From positions 4,291,001-4,355,000 of the forward strand of contig NZ_CP084758.1 of assembly GCF_020535565.1 (NCBI RefSeq): a stretch of DNA of 64,000 nucleotides. Reading direction: 5' to 3'. Below, piece by piece: positions 28,288 to 37,437 of this stretch (its first letter is position 1; each line of letters starts with the position of its first letter). The DNA comes from Shinella sp. XGS7 (GTDB lineage Bacteria > Pseudomonadota > Gammaproteobacteria > Burkholderiales > Burkholderiaceae_C). Made by a program: the position numbers and the translations under genes. The notes below the pieces were generated by a model. That model ran no database searches. It worked only from the letters and a program-made list of their open reading frames with translations, and had not been told where the DNA came from.

Positions 28288-28329
28288 GCAGTGCGCGCGC
28301 CGTGGTGGCGCGCCCCAAGCAAACCGAAA

Positions 28330-30267
28330 TCATGCCCTGCTTTCCGCGGCGAACAGGGTGGACTCGCTGCGCAGCTTGTGCACATCGCCCACCCGGCGCA
28401 GCAGGCCCACGCGGTCGAAGTATTCCAGGATCTGGATCGCGCGCTTGCGGCCCAGGCCCGTGGCGTCGCGGAAGGCCGCGGCCAAGACCTGACCCTCGCT
28501 GTGCGCCGCGATCTCGCGCGCCGTGGCCGCCAGTCTGCGCATATGGCCCAGGTCGTAATAGAGGTCTTTCACCACTTGATGCACCTCGCCCTGCTGGGCC
28601 AGGCGAGCCAGGGTGGTGCGCATCAGGGCCTCGGGCTCGGCGCTGTCGCGCGCCAGATCGCGGGCCCAGGCGCCCTCGAAACCGGCCTGGGCAAGCTGAG
28701 GCGCCACCTTCTGCGCGATGCGCTGCTCGGCGGCCGAGAGCCGCACCCCATGCTCGGGCAGGTGCACAAAGGCGCCGCGCAGGGCGAGCACGCCCTGTTC
28801 GCGCAGGCGGGCCAGCAGGCCGCGCCACAGGGGCTCGGGCAGGCGCGGCGATGTCAGGCGGCGCAGGCGCGCGGCCTCGGGCCCCAGCTCATCGGGCTGG
28901 CGGGCATGGAAGTCGCGCAGCGCGGCCAGCAGCTTGTCAGTGATCTGGGCCGCGCCGGCCTCGGACAGAGCCCAGGCGGCCTCGCCCTCCTCCACCCGCA
29001 GGGCCGCGACGATCTCGGGCAGGGCCTCGCGGCGCAGGCCCTCGGCGCGGGCAAAGCGCGCCAGGTCCAGGCCCAGGGGCGCGGCCTGCAGCAGGGTCTG
29101 CAGGCGCTGGGCGGGCTCGGGCGCCTGCAGGGCCGCCAGCTCGGCCAGGCGCTCGGGCGTGCGGCGGTAGCGCGTGGGCGCAAAGGGATCGAGCACCACA
29201 CCACCGGCCAGGGTGCGGCTGGCCGAGGCATCGCGCAGCACCACGCGGTCGCCGCGCCAGGCGCCCACGGGCTCGCGCAGCACCAACTGCACCAGGGCTT
29301 CGGCGCCGGGCTGGAGCTGATCGCCCTCCAGCAGGGCCACGCTGCCCAGCACCGCGCGCGCACCCAGATGCACATGCACGGGCGTGCCCGAACGCAGGGC
29401 CTTGGCCTCGCCGGGCCACAGGCGCAGTCGCGCATCCAGGCGCTCGGTGGCCAGGGCCACGGCGGGCTCGCACAGCCACTGGCCGCGCTCGATCTCGTCC
29501 TTGGCCAGGCCCGCCAGATTGACGGCGCAGCGCTGGCCGGCCTGGGCCGCTTCCACCGCCTGGTTCTGCGCATGCAGGCTGCGCACGCGGGCGCGCCGGG
29601 CGCGGCTGTCGGGTGCCAGGGCCAGCTCCTCGCCCAGGCGGGTGTGTCCCGCATGCACGGTGCCGGTGACCACGGTGCCCACGCCATCCAGGCTGAAAGC
29701 GCGGTCGATGGCCAGGCGGAAGGCCTGCCCACGCTCGGCCGCGCCCTGCCGCGCGGCCGCATGCGCCCGGGCGGCCGCCAGCAGATGCTCGCGCAGCGCG
29801 GCCAGGCCCTGGCCCGTGGGCGCGCTGACCTCGAACACCGGCGCCCCGGCCAGACCGCTGCCCGCCAGCAGGGCCGCGATCTCGCCGCGCAGGGCGGCCA
29901 GACGTTCTGCATCGGCCCGGTCGCATTTGGTGATGACGACCGCGCCGCGCGCGAGGCCCAGCAGGCTGAGCACGGCCAGGTGCTCGCAGGTCTGGGGCAT
30001 CACGCCGTCATCGGCCGCCACCAGCAGCAGGGCATGGTCGATGCCGGTGGCCCCGGCCAGCATGGTGTGGACCAGGCGCTCATGGCCAGGCACATCGATG
30101 AAGCCGATGCGCTGGCCATCGGCCGGAATGTCCAGGAAGGCGTAGCCCAGCTCGATGCTGATGCCGCGCTTCTTCTCTTCCGGCAGGCGGTCGGTGTCCA
30201 CCCCGGTGAGCGCTCTCACCAGGGTGGTCTTGCCGTGGTCGATATGTCCTGCGGTGCCGACGATCAT
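28330..30267 (-). CDS. selB: Selenocysteine-specific elongation factor
   Basis: SelB delivers Sec-tRNA to UGA codons by binding the SECIS hairpin. The 645-residue protein starts at ATG 30267 with the GTPase G1 motif [13 protein letters not shown] (residues 3-15). It continues with G2/G3 ([24 protein letters not shown]) and G4 (ITKCDRAD), then EF-Tu-like domains and a C-terminal half of four winged helices that bind RNA (for example [16 protein letters not shown] and [23 protein letters not shown] at the end). Length and order match E. coli SelB. It precedes tRNA-Sec by 42 bp. Confidence 0.97.
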   Translation of the reverse strand: MIVGTAGHIDHGKTTLVRALTGVDTDRLPEEKKRGISIELGYAFLDIPADGQRIGFIDVPGHERLVHTMLAGATGIDHALLLVAADDGVMPQTCEHLAVLSLLGLARGAVVITKCDRADAERLAALRGEIAALLAGSGLAGAPVFEVSAPTGQGLAALREHLLAAARAHAAARQGAAERGQAFRLAIDRAFSLDGVGTVVTGTVHAGHTRLGEELALAPDSRARRARVRSLHAQNQAVEAAQAGQRCAVNLAGLAKDEIERGQWLCEPAVALATERLDARLRLWPGEAKALRSGTPVHVHLGARAVLGSVALLEGDQLQPGAEALVQLVLREPVGAWRGDRVVLRDASASRTLAGGVVLDPFAPTRYRRTPERLAELAALQAPEPAQRLQTLLQAAPLGLDLARFARAEGLRREALPEIVAALRVEEGEAAWALSEAGAAQITDKLLAALRDFHARQPDELGPEAARLRRLTSPRLPEPLWRGLLARLREQGVLALRGAFVHLPEHGVRLSAAEQRIAQKVAPQLAQAGFEGAWARDLARDSAEPEALMRTTLARLAQQGEVHQVVKDLYYDLGHMRRLAATAREIAAHSEGQVLAAAFRDATGLGRKRAIQILEYFDRVGLLRRVGDVHKLRSESTLFAAESRA

Positions 30268-30286
30268 GGGCGGTTCACGAGGGGGC

Positions 30287-31414
30287 TCAGATTTCCTTGG
30301 CGGAGATCGTGTACTTGAAGCTGTCGGGGGCCAGCTCATCGAAGCGGCCGCTGCGATTCTCGCCCTGCGGGTACATCAGGAAGGGCAAAGTGGTCTTGGA
30401 CGCGCTGCCGGGCAGGCGCAGGTCATGGCCGGTGTTGTAGGCCACCCAGTTGCCTTCCCAGGCGCCGAACAGGCCCTTGTTGATGGGCGCGATCAGCGGA
30501 TGAGCCGGGTCCTTGATCCATTCCGGCGTTTCCTGGCGCATGACCTTGAGCACGTCGGCGGGGTCCATGGCCACCCAGCCATAGGCCTTGAGGAAGACCT
30601 CGGCGCGGCAGTGCTGCGCGCCCTTGAGGCTGGCGGAGTTGGCGCCCAGCTCGCGGTAGCCGAAGGCCGAGGGGGCCAGGCGCAGGCCGTAGACATCGCG
30701 GGCCGGCACGCCCACGGCGCGGCACAGGCCCACGAAGATGGCGTTGAGGTCGGCGCACTTGCCGCCCAGATTGCCGGTCTCCAGCATGGTGCGCACATCG
30801 CCGGTGCCGCAGCCCCGGGTCTTGGGCTCGCGGTGAGCCTTGGCGATCACCCAGCGGTAGATGGCCTGGACCTTCTCCACATCGGTCCGGGCGCCCTGGG
30901 TGGCTTCCAGCGCGGTCTTGAGCACCAGACCGTCCACCGGCACCAGCTCGGTGGCGGCCAGATGGGCACGCAGCACCGCGGGGTCTTCGCTCACGCGCCC
31001 CGGGCGGCTCCAGTCCACCGCGCGGCTCTGGGTCTGCACGCGGCTGACCAGGGTCAGGGTGGGCGTCTTCACCGACTCGGGGAACTCGGCATAGAGCATG
31101 CGCACGCCGCGCGCCGGGTCGGACACGATGCGGCTGACGCTGGCATTGCCGGTCCAGCTGTGGTCCAGGCTGCGCTGGTAGTCGGTTTCGATATCGGGCA
31201 GGGGCAGCCAGAGCTTGGTCTGGCCCTGCTGGTCGGCCACGCTGACCTCGAGGCTCATCTCGAAACGGCGCCAGGCGCCGGGCTGGGGCGCGAAGCGACG
31301 CTCACCGCCCGCAGCCGGCGCAGCGGCCTGAGCCTGGGCAAGACCCGGCACCAGGCTGGCACCCACGCCGGCGGCGACGGCCTGCATCAGATGACGACGA
31401 TTGAGTTGACTCAT
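30287..31414 (-). CDS. Exported transglutaminase-like domain protein
   Basis: A 375-residue protein with a Tat-like signal ([20 protein letters not shown], ending AQAQA). The N-terminal beta-rich domain is followed by a transglutaminase-like fold: [32 protein letters not shown] (core GGKCADLN with the likely catalytic Cys), [11 protein letters not shown] (His) and [11 protein letters not shown] (Asp). That Cys-His-Asp triad suggests a periplasmic peptidase or amidase-type activity; no substrate is known. ATG 31414 has a GGAG upstream. It lies between the TlpA-like gene and selB in the selenium cluster, which is unusual. Confidence 0.85.
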   Translation of the reverse strand: MSQLNRRHLMQAVAAGVGASLVPGLAQAQAAAPAAGGERRFAPQPGAWRRFEMSLEVSVADQQGQTKLWLPLPDIETDYQRSLDHSWTGNASVSRIVSDPARGVRMLYAEFPESVKTPTLTLVSRVQTQSRAVDWSRPGRVSEDPAVLRAHLAATELVPVDGLVLKTALEATQGARTDVEKVQAIYRWVIAKAHREPKTRGCGTGDVRTMLETGNLGGKCADLNAIFVGLCRAVGVPARDVYGLRLAPSAFGYRELGANSASLKGAQHCRAEVFLKAYGWVAMDPADVLKVMRQETPEWIKDPAHPLIAPINKGLFGAWEGNWVAYNTGHDLRLPGSASKTTLPFLMYPQGENRSGRFDELAPDSFKYTISAKEI

Positions 31415-31437
31415 GGCTTCTCCTTGGAAGATGTTGT

Positions 31438-31995
31438 TCAGCCCAGCAGGGCCTCGATCCACTGTCGCGCCTGAGCGCCGGTCCAGTCCAGCTCGCCGAT
31501 CACCGAGAAGGCCGCCCGGCCGTCCCGCGCGATCAGCACGCTGGTGGGGAAGATGCGCACGCCATAGGCCCGGGCCACGGCGCCATCGGCATCGCGCAGC
31601 ATGGGCAGGCCCACCGGCATCTGCTGCAGAAAGCGGCGCATGGCGGCATCGGTCTCGCGGTGGTTGACGGCCAGCACCTGCAGGCCGCGCGCCTCGTACT
31701 TCTGCGCGAGCAGCTCCAGCGAGGGCATCTCGCTGCGGCAGGGCTCGCACCAGCTGGCCCAGAAGTTCAGCAGCACCACCTTGCCGCGGGCCTGGGCCAG
31801 CTCGAAGCCCGGGCCCTCGAAGCCCGGCATCGACACCGGCGGCGTGGGCGTGCGCGCGGGCCAGGGCCGGCGCAGCGCGCCGTCCAGGGTCTGGGCGCGG
31901 GCGGTGCCGGCCAGGGGCAGGCAGGCCGCCGCCACACCGGCCATGAGCCGGCGGCGGCGCCGCGAGACCTGGAGCTGCGGCGCGCGAGCGCTCAT
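31438..31995 (-). CDS. TlpA/ResA-like thioredoxin-fold protein, exported
   Basis: A 185-residue protein with an arginine-rich N-terminus ([25 protein letters not shown]), a Sec or Tat signal. The thioredoxin fold has the catalytic pair WCEPC near residues 82-86 and the cis-proline loop IFPTSVLI near 150. Such proteins reduce disulfides in the periplasm, often for cytochrome or metalloprotein maturation. Its ATG overlaps the stop of the flavoprotein gene by four bases. It may keep that flavoprotein's cysteines or the transglutaminase-like cysteine reduced; this is inference from position. Confidence 0.88.
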   Translation of the reverse strand: MSARAPQLQVSRRRRRLMAGVAAACLPLAGTARAQTLDGALRRPWPARTPTPPVSMPGFEGPGFELAQARGKVVLLNFWASWCEPCRSEMPSLELLAQKYEARGLQVLAVNHRETDAAMRRFLQQMPVGLPMLRDADGAVARAYGVRIFPTSVLIARDGRAAFSVIGELDWTGAQARQWIEALLG

Positions 31996-33344
31996 CCGAA
32001 CATGTCCTCGTACAGACCCGAGGCCCAGGCCATGTCCTTGACCACCAGCTCGGGGCGACGGTCGTTGTCGTCGATCTGCTGCTGGGTGATCTCGCCCTTG
32101 GCGTTGAGCGCGTAGTCGAAGAGCACGGCGACAGCCTCGCGGGGCTCGCCGTTGACCATCATGAAGCAGAGGTTGTCGGGCAGCGCCGCCGGGGCCTCGC
32201 GGCCGGCCAGCTGCTCGGCGATGTAGCGCGCCACGATGCGGCCGTGGCGGTTGGCCACATGGCCGGCCTTGGGGTAGTACTGGAAGCTGGGCGAGACGGT
32301 GCCCACGGCGTCGCCGATCACGTAGACGCTGGGATCGTCCTTGAGACGCAGGCGCAGCGGGTCCAGATCGGCCCAGCCGCTGGGCTTGCCGGCAGCATTC
32401 AGGCCCACGGCACCGGCCTTCCAGGCCAGGTCGCCGGCCTGGTGCGGGGACATCAGCACGGCGTGGTCGAACTTCATATCGCCGGCCTTGGTCTTGATGC
32501 GCTTGGCAAAGGGGTCGACCTCCTGCACATGCGCATTGGGCACATAGGTGATCTGGTCCTTGTAGAGCTCGGCAAAGGCGGCCTTGAAGCCCGCACCGAT
32601 GGGACGCACATCGTCCTTGTGGTCCAGGATGGTGATGTGGCCCTTGATCTTGTTCTTCTTGAAGTACCAGGCGATCAGGCAGGCACGCTCATAGGGGCTG
32701 GGCGGGCAGCGCTGGGGCGGCGGCGGCAGGGTCATGACCCATTCCCCGCCCTTGAAGCCATGCAGCTCGCGCTTGAGCGCGAAATGCTCGGCATTGGAAA
32801 CATAAGCCGCGGGGAAGCGCGCGCGCGTGGCCTCGGCCAGGCGCCGGTCCTCGCCGAACCAGGCCTCATAGTGGTAGCGGATGCCGGGAGCCACGATCAG
32901 GATGTCGTAGTCCAGCCAGCCCAGATTGGTGACCACGCGCTTGGCCGCGCGGTCGATGGAGAGGATCTCGCTCTGGATGTAGCGATAGCCGTGGCGCTCG
33001 GAGACGCGCAGGTAGTCGTAGATCAGGAACTGGGTGTCCACCACGTCGATGAGCCATTTATTGCTCATGGGGCAGGAGAAGAACACCGGGTTGCGCTCCA
33101 GCATCACCACCTCGGCCTGGGGCGCCAGCTCGCGCAGGCGCTTGGCCGCACTCAGACCGCCCCAGCCGCCGCCGCAGATCACCACCCGCGGCGCACGGCC
33201 CTTGGCCAGCAAGGCCTGGCTCTGGCCGCCGATCAGAAAGGGCTGGGGCACGCCCGTGCCCTGGGCCGCGGCCAGGCCCGGCCAGGTGCCGGCCGCAGCC
33301 ACCGCGGCGCCGCCCAGCAGGAGTTCGCGTCGTTTCATGCTCAT
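31992..33344 (-). CDS. FccB/SoxF-like FAD flavoprotein, exported
   Basis: A 450-residue FAD protein of the flavocytochrome c sulfide dehydrogenase/SQR group. Signal: KRRELLLGGAAVAAAGTW (Tat-like). FAD motif VVICGGGWGGLSAAKRL near residues 54-70, then NPVFFSCPMSNKWL near 86-98. QRCPPSPYERAC gives Cys213 and Cys222, and PDNLCFMMVN gives Cys393. The RCPPxPYER cysteine and this late cysteine correspond to the redox-active disulfide pair of FccB. VIGDAVG near 343 is the second FAD motif. No cytochrome subunit (FccA) is adjacent. ATG 33344 has a GGAGA seven bases upstream. Its position in a selenium cluster suggests sulfide or selenide chemistry, unproven. Confidence 0.85.
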   Translation of the reverse strand: MSMKRRELLLGGAAVAAAGTWPGLAAAQGTGVPQPFLIGGQSQALLAKGRAPRVVICGGGWGGLSAAKRLRELAPQAEVVMLERNPVFFSCPMSNKWLIDVVDTQFLIYDYLRVSERHGYRYIQSEILSIDRAAKRVVTNLGWLDYDILIVAPGIRYHYEAWFGEDRRLAEATRARFPAAYVSNAEHFALKRELHGFKGGEWVMTLPPPPQRCPPSPYERACLIAWYFKKNKIKGHITILDHKDDVRPIGAGFKAAFAELYKDQITYVPNAHVQEVDPFAKRIKTKAGDMKFDHAVLMSPHQAGDLAWKAGAVGLNAAGKPSGWADLDPLRLRLKDDPSVYVIGDAVGTVSPSFQYYPKAGHVANRHGRIVARYIAEQLAGREAPAALPDNLCFMMVNGEPREAVAVLFDYALNAKGEITQQQIDDNDRRPELVVKDMAWASGLYEDMFG

Positions 33345-33374
33345 GGTGATGTCTCCTCTCAAATCAGGGCGCGC

Positions 33375-34847
33375 TCAGGCCAGGGCCTTGGCCAGCGTGT
33401 CCAGCTGGGCCAGGAAGGCGGCCTCCTGGTCCAGGCAGCGGCAGTCCAGCCAGAGCCGGTCTTCGGCAATGCGGCCGATCACGGGCAGGGGCAGGCCGCG
33501 CAGGGCCACGCTCAGGCGTTCCAGGGACGTGCCCAGGCCGCGCTTGCCCACGCCGGCCGGCGCCACCGTGAGGCCCGCCGAGGGCAGGCGCTCCACCGGC
33601 AGGGAGCCCGAGCCGATCTGGCCCAGCATGGGCGCCACCGCCACCGTGTAATGCGGGGCCAGGGCTTGCGCCAGGGCCGGCTGCAGGCGCTGGGCCTGGG
33701 CCTCAATCTCGGCCAGGGGCCGGGTCAGCAGGCGCAGGGTGGGCAGATCGCGGGTGAGGCGGTCCGGCCGCAGGTACAGGCGCAGCGTGGCTTCCAGCGC
33801 CGCCAGCGGCAGCTTGCTCATGCGCAGCGCGCGCTTCATGGGAAATTTGCGGATGCGCTGGATGTAGTCGCGCCGGCCCACGATCAGGCCGGCCTGGGGG
33901 CCGCCCAGCAGCTTGTCGCCGCTGAAGGTCACCACGTCCACGCCCGCGGCCAGCATCTCCTGGGGCATGGGCTCGCGCGGCAGGCCCCATTGCGCCAGGT
34001 CCACCAGGGCGCCGCTGCCCAGGTCCGAGACCAGGGGCAGGCCGTGTTCATGGGCGATGGGCGCCAGCGTGGCCTCGTCCACCGCCGCGGTGAAGCCCTG
34101 CACCTGGTAGTTGCTGGTGTGCACCTTCATCAGCATGGCGGTGCGGGCATTGATGGCGCCCGCGTAGTCGCGCGCATGGGTGCGGTTGGTCGTGCCCACC
34201 TCCACCAGGGTGGCGCCGGCGCTGGCCATCACATCGGGCATGCGGAAGGCGCCGCCGATCTCCACCAGCTCACCACGCGAGACGATGACCTCGCGCCCGC
34301 CCGGATGGGCCGCGGCCAGGGCCGCGATGCTGAGCAGCACGGCCGCGGCATTGTTGTTGACCACGGTGGCAGCCTCGGCACCGGTGAGCTTGCACAGCAG
34401 GCTCTCGATCAGGTCGTCGCGGTCGCCGCGCCCGCCCGTGGCCAGGTCGTACTCCAGATTGTTGGGGCCGGCCATCATGGCCAGCAGCTGCTGCAGGGCC
34501 GAGTCGGCCAGCAGGGCGCGGCCCAGATTGGTGTGGATGACGGTGCCCGTGAGGTTGAGCACCGCGCGCATGCGGCTGGCCAGACGGGCCTGCACACGCG
34601 CCTCCAGCGCCGCGGCCAGGGCCTCGGGCGCCAAGGCTTCGCGCGCCAGCTCGGCCGCCAGCACACGGGGGCGCAGCGACTCGAGCAGGGCGCGGGCTTC
34701 ATCGGCCACCAGGCGGTGGCCTTGGGTCTCGACAAGGGCCGCCACCGCGGGCAGGCGCAGCAGGCGGTCGACGGAGGGCAGGTCCTTGGCTTCGGCTTTA
34801 CCGGGTGCCTTGGAGCCGTGAACCACGGACTCTTCGGGCGCAGCCAT
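33375..34847 (-). CDS. selA: L-seryl-tRNA(Sec) selenium transferase
   Basis: SelA converts seryl-tRNA(Sec) to selenocysteinyl-tRNA(Sec) with selenophosphate and PLP. The 490-residue protein carries the N-terminal [11 protein letters not shown] motif, [16 protein letters not shown] near residues 98-113, [16 protein letters not shown] near 129-144 and the PLP-lysine segment [13 protein letters not shown] with Lys312. The start codon ATG 34847 overlaps the fdhE stop by four bases. SelA needs selenophosphate from SelD, which is not encoded in the window. Confidence 0.97.
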   Translation of the reverse strand: MAAPEESVVHGSKAPGKAEAKDLPSVDRLLRLPAVAALVETQGHRLVADEARALLESLRPRVLAAELAREALAPEALAAALEARVQARLASRMRAVLNLTGTVIHTNLGRALLADSALQQLLAMMAGPNNLEYDLATGGRGDRDDLIESLLCKLTGAEAATVVNNNAAAVLLSIAALAAAHPGGREVIVSRGELVEIGGAFRMPDVMASAGATLVEVGTTNRTHARDYAGAINARTAMLMKVHTSNYQVQGFTAAVDEATLAPIAHEHGLPLVSDLGSGALVDLAQWGLPREPMPQEMLAAGVDVVTFSGDKLLGGPQAGLIVGRRDYIQRIRKFPMKRALRMSKLPLAALEATLRLYLRPDRLTRDLPTLRLLTRPLAEIEAQAQRLQPALAQALAPHYTVAVAPMLGQIGSGSLPVERLPSAGLTVAPAGVGKRGLGTSLERLSVALRGLPLPVIGRIAEDRLWLDCRCLDQEAAFLAQLDTLAKALA

Positions 34848-35869
34848 CAGGACCTCCCGCCCGGATCCGGCGGTGCCGTGTCGGGATCGCCGAAGAGCAG
34901 CATCAGGTTCACGCCCTGGCGCTGCAGGCCGCTGTCGGAGACCAGCAGGTCCAGGGTCAGCGAGGCCAGATCGTCGGCCATGGGTTCCACGCGGTTGTCC
35001 CGCTCCATGTGCACGATCTTGAGGTAATGGCCGCAGGCCTCGCAGCACTCGGCCTGCACCACGGCGGTCTCGGCACTGCCGGCCCCCTCCTCGTCCAGGC
35101 CCTGCAGGGCGCGGAAGCTGATGCCCTTGGTGCTCTGGCAATGCGTGCACTTGATGCGCACATAGTGCCATTGCGCCGCGCAGAGGCTGCAGCTGAGGTA
35201 GCGGGTGCCGGTGGTGTCGGCCCCGATGCGGGTGATGCTGGCCGTGGGCCGCGAGCCGCAGCAGGGGCACAGGGTGGGATCGTCGATGCGGCCGAAGGGC
35301 GCCACGCGGTCCTTGCCATGGCGGGCCTGCACCTGGCTCAGCAGGCGCACCCAGTAGAGCTGCAGGCCGGCGGCGATCAGCGGGGCCGTGCCCAGATCCA
35401 GGCCCAGCATCACGCCGGAGAGCAGGCGCTCGGCCTGCAGCTCCAGCTGCGCATCCTCGGCCTCGGCCAGACTCAGGGCGGTGTCGCGCGCCGGGCCGGC
35501 GGCCACCCGGGCCGCCAGCAGGCGCATCAGGGCCCGCAGGTCCTCGCGCCAGGCCGGATCGCGCGCCCAGGCCTGCTCACCGGCACCGGGCAGCAGGGGC
35601 TGGCCGGCGTTGGCGGCGGCCTCGATCTGCTCGGGCGTGGGGAGCGTCAGGACTCGCTCGCTCTTGAGCAGCTCGTGCTGGCAGCGGGCCAGCTCGGCGC
35701 AGAAGAGCAGGTAGTCGCGCATGGCATGGCCTTCGGCCAGCTGACGCAGGCGCAGCTCGCGCTCGGCAAACACGCCGGGCTCGGGCAGGCGCAGCAGGGT
35801 GATCTGCTCGCCGGCCCGAACGGCGATCTCTTCGGGCGACAGGAGCCGGGTACCGGCCGTCAAACTCAT
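34847..35869 (-). CDS. fdhE: Formate dehydrogenase accessory protein FdhE
   Basis: FdhE is a rubredoxin-like iron protein that binds the catalytic subunit of respiratory formate dehydrogenases during maturation before Tat export. The 340-residue protein has four CxxC motifs in its C-terminal half: LCPCCGSRP near 200, [10 protein letters not shown] near 226, [10 protein letters not shown] near 241 and ECCEACGHY near 275, matching the family. It follows fdnI and overlaps selA. The sulfurtransferase FdhD, also needed for Fdh activity, is not in the window. Confidence 0.96.
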   Translation of the reverse strand: MSLTAGTRLLSPEEIAVRAGEQITLLRLPEPGVFAERELRLRQLAEGHAMRDYLLFCAELARCQHELLKSERVLTLPTPEQIEAAANAGQPLLPGAGEQAWARDPAWREDLRALMRLLAARVAAGPARDTALSLAEAEDAQLELQAERLLSGVMLGLDLGTAPLIAAGLQLYWVRLLSQVQARHGKDRVAPFGRIDDPTLCPCCGSRPTASITRIGADTTGTRYLSCSLCAAQWHYVRIKCTHCQSTKGISFRALQGLDEEGAGSAETAVVQAECCEACGHYLKIVHMERDNRVEPMADDLASLTLDLLVSDSGLQRQGVNLMLLFGDPDTAPPDPGGRS

Positions 35870-35914
35870 CGGGGATCCGTTCTTGTGCTGATCAATGCGG
35901 AGTGGCCCAGGGGC

Positions 35915-36538
35915 TCACTTGCCACGGGTCATCTCTTTGTGCCACAGCGGATGATTCTGCCGCGCCCAGGCCTCGGTCACGGTGCCGCGGGTCATGGCCC
36001 GCACCGTGCCCTTGACCCAGATGGCCGCGTAGACATGCATGATGACCCCGAGGATCAGGGCCACCGCGCTGGCCGCGTGAATCACGACCGCGAAGCGCCG
36101 CGCCAGGATGGGAAAGCTGTCCGCGAACCAGGGCTGCCAGAACATGATGCCGGTCAGCAGCAGGGCCAGCAGGCTCACGGCCATCAGCCAGAACACGCCC
36201 TTCTGACCGGCGTTGTACTTGCCGACCGGGGGCATGGCGGCCTTGTTGCCGCGCAGCATGTCGCCGCTGTGCTTGACCCACTCGCGATCGGCGTCATTGA
36301 GCAGGTTCTCGCGCCACAAACGCACGAACATGCCCACGAAGGCCAGCACCATGGCCACACCCATGAAGGGATGGAGGATGCGGGCCCAGACGCCACCGCC
36401 GAACAGATGGCTCAGGAAGAACAGGCTGGGGTGGAAGAAGGCCAGACCCGAGAGACCGGCCGCGATGAACAGCAGCGCGATGACCCAGTGGTTCATGCGC
36501 TCGCCGTCCGAGTAGCGTTGCAGGAGTTTGCTCGCCAT
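35915..36538 (-). CDS. fdnI: Formate dehydrogenase cytochrome b subunit (gamma)
   Basis: A 207-residue inner-membrane di-heme cytochrome b that takes electrons from FdxH to the quinone pool. It has four transmembrane helices and conserved histidine regions: ERMNHWVIALLFIAAGLSGL near residues 12-31, HPFMGVAMVLAFVGMFVR near 56, and VVIHAASAVALILGVIMHVYAAIWVKG near 145-170 (His in helices 3-4). It follows fdxH by 12 bp. fdnI/fdoI naming reflects similarity to the E. coli subunits; which paralogue it matches best is not resolved. Confidence 0.94.
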   Translation of the reverse strand: MASKLLQRYSDGERMNHWVIALLFIAAGLSGLAFFHPSLFFLSHLFGGGVWARILHPFMGVAMVLAFVGMFVRLWRENLLNDADREWVKHSGDMLRGNKAAMPPVGKYNAGQKGVFWLMAVSLLALLLTGIMFWQPWFADSFPILARRFAVVIHAASAVALILGVIMHVYAAIWVKGTVRAMTRGTVTEAWARQNHPLWHKEMTRGK

Positions 36539-36550
36539 GGTGTGTCTCCT

Positions 36551-37426
36551 TCAGGCGTCAGCCTTGTCCTCGTCCTTGGACTCGACCGGGCCGACCTTCA
36601 TGTAATGGAAGAAGCCCGCCACGACGGCGCCGATCATGGCGGCCACGGCCAGCGGCTTGGCCGCGCCCTTCCACAGCGAGACCAGCGGGCTGATCTTCGG
36701 GTCCTTGGGCAGACCGTGGTAGAGCTCGGGCTTGTCCGCGTGCTGCAGCACATAGACCACATGCGTGCCGCCCACGCCCGAGGGGTCGTAGACGCCGGCC
36801 TGCTGGTAGCCGCGCTCCTTGAGGTCGGCCACGCGCTCGGCGCCGTAGTCCAGCATGTCCTCCTTCGCGCCGAAACGGATGGCGCCGGTGGGACAGGCCT
36901 TGACGCAGGCCGGCTCCAGGCTGACGCCCACCCGGTCCGAGCAGAGGCTGCACTTGTAGGCCTTGTTGTCGGTCTTGGAGATGCGAGGCACGTCGAAGGG
37001 GCAGCCGGTGACGCAGTTGCCGCAGCCCACGCAGTGCTCGGAGATGAAGTCCACGATGCCGTTCGTGTACTTCACGATGGCGCCGGGGGCCGGACAGCTC
37101 TTGAGGCAGCCCGGATCCTCGCAGTGCATGCAGCCGTCCTTGCGGATCAGCCACTCCAGCTTGTCCTCGACGACCTCCACCTCCGAGTACCGCATCACGG
37201 TCCAGGACTGGGGCGTCAGATCACGCGGGTTGTCGTAGGTGCCGGCGTTGTCGCCCACATCGTCGCGCAGCTCGTTCCACTGCATGCAGGCCACCTGGCA
37301 GGCCTTGCAGCCGATGCAGGAGCTGACGTCGATGAGCTTGGCGACCTCCACCCCGCGCCGCGCCTGGGGCGGCGGCGTGGTGGTGGCGGACCGCTTGGCA
37401 ATGTCCAGCGATTGCAAAGATGACAT
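36551..37426 (-). CDS. fdxH: Formate dehydrogenase iron-sulfur subunit (beta)
   Basis: A 291-residue electron-transfer subunit with four [4Fe-4S] clusters. Cysteine motifs in order: [13 protein letters not shown] near residues 31-43, [13 protein letters not shown] near 100-112, [17 protein letters not shown] near 131-147, and [23 protein letters not shown] near 157-179. A C-terminal transmembrane helix ([19 protein letters not shown]) anchors it, and the cysteine domain faces the periplasm, carried there with FdnG by Tat. It starts 11 bp after fdnG. Confidence 0.96.
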   Translation of the reverse strand: MSSLQSLDIAKRSATTTPPPQARRGVEVAKLIDVSSCIGCKACQVACMQWNELRDDVGDNAGTYDNPRDLTPQSWTVMRYSEVEVVEDKLEWLIRKDGCMHCEDPGCLKSCPAPGAIVKYTNGIVDFISEHCVGCGNCVTGCPFDVPRISKTDNKAYKCSLCSDRVGVSLEPACVKACPTGAIRFGAKEDMLDYGAERVADLKERGYQQAGVYDPSGVGGTHVVYVLQHADKPELYHGLPKDPKISPLVSLWKGAAKPLAVAAMIGAVVAGFFHYMKVGPVESKDEDKADA

Positions 37427-37437
37427 GGCGGTCCCCC

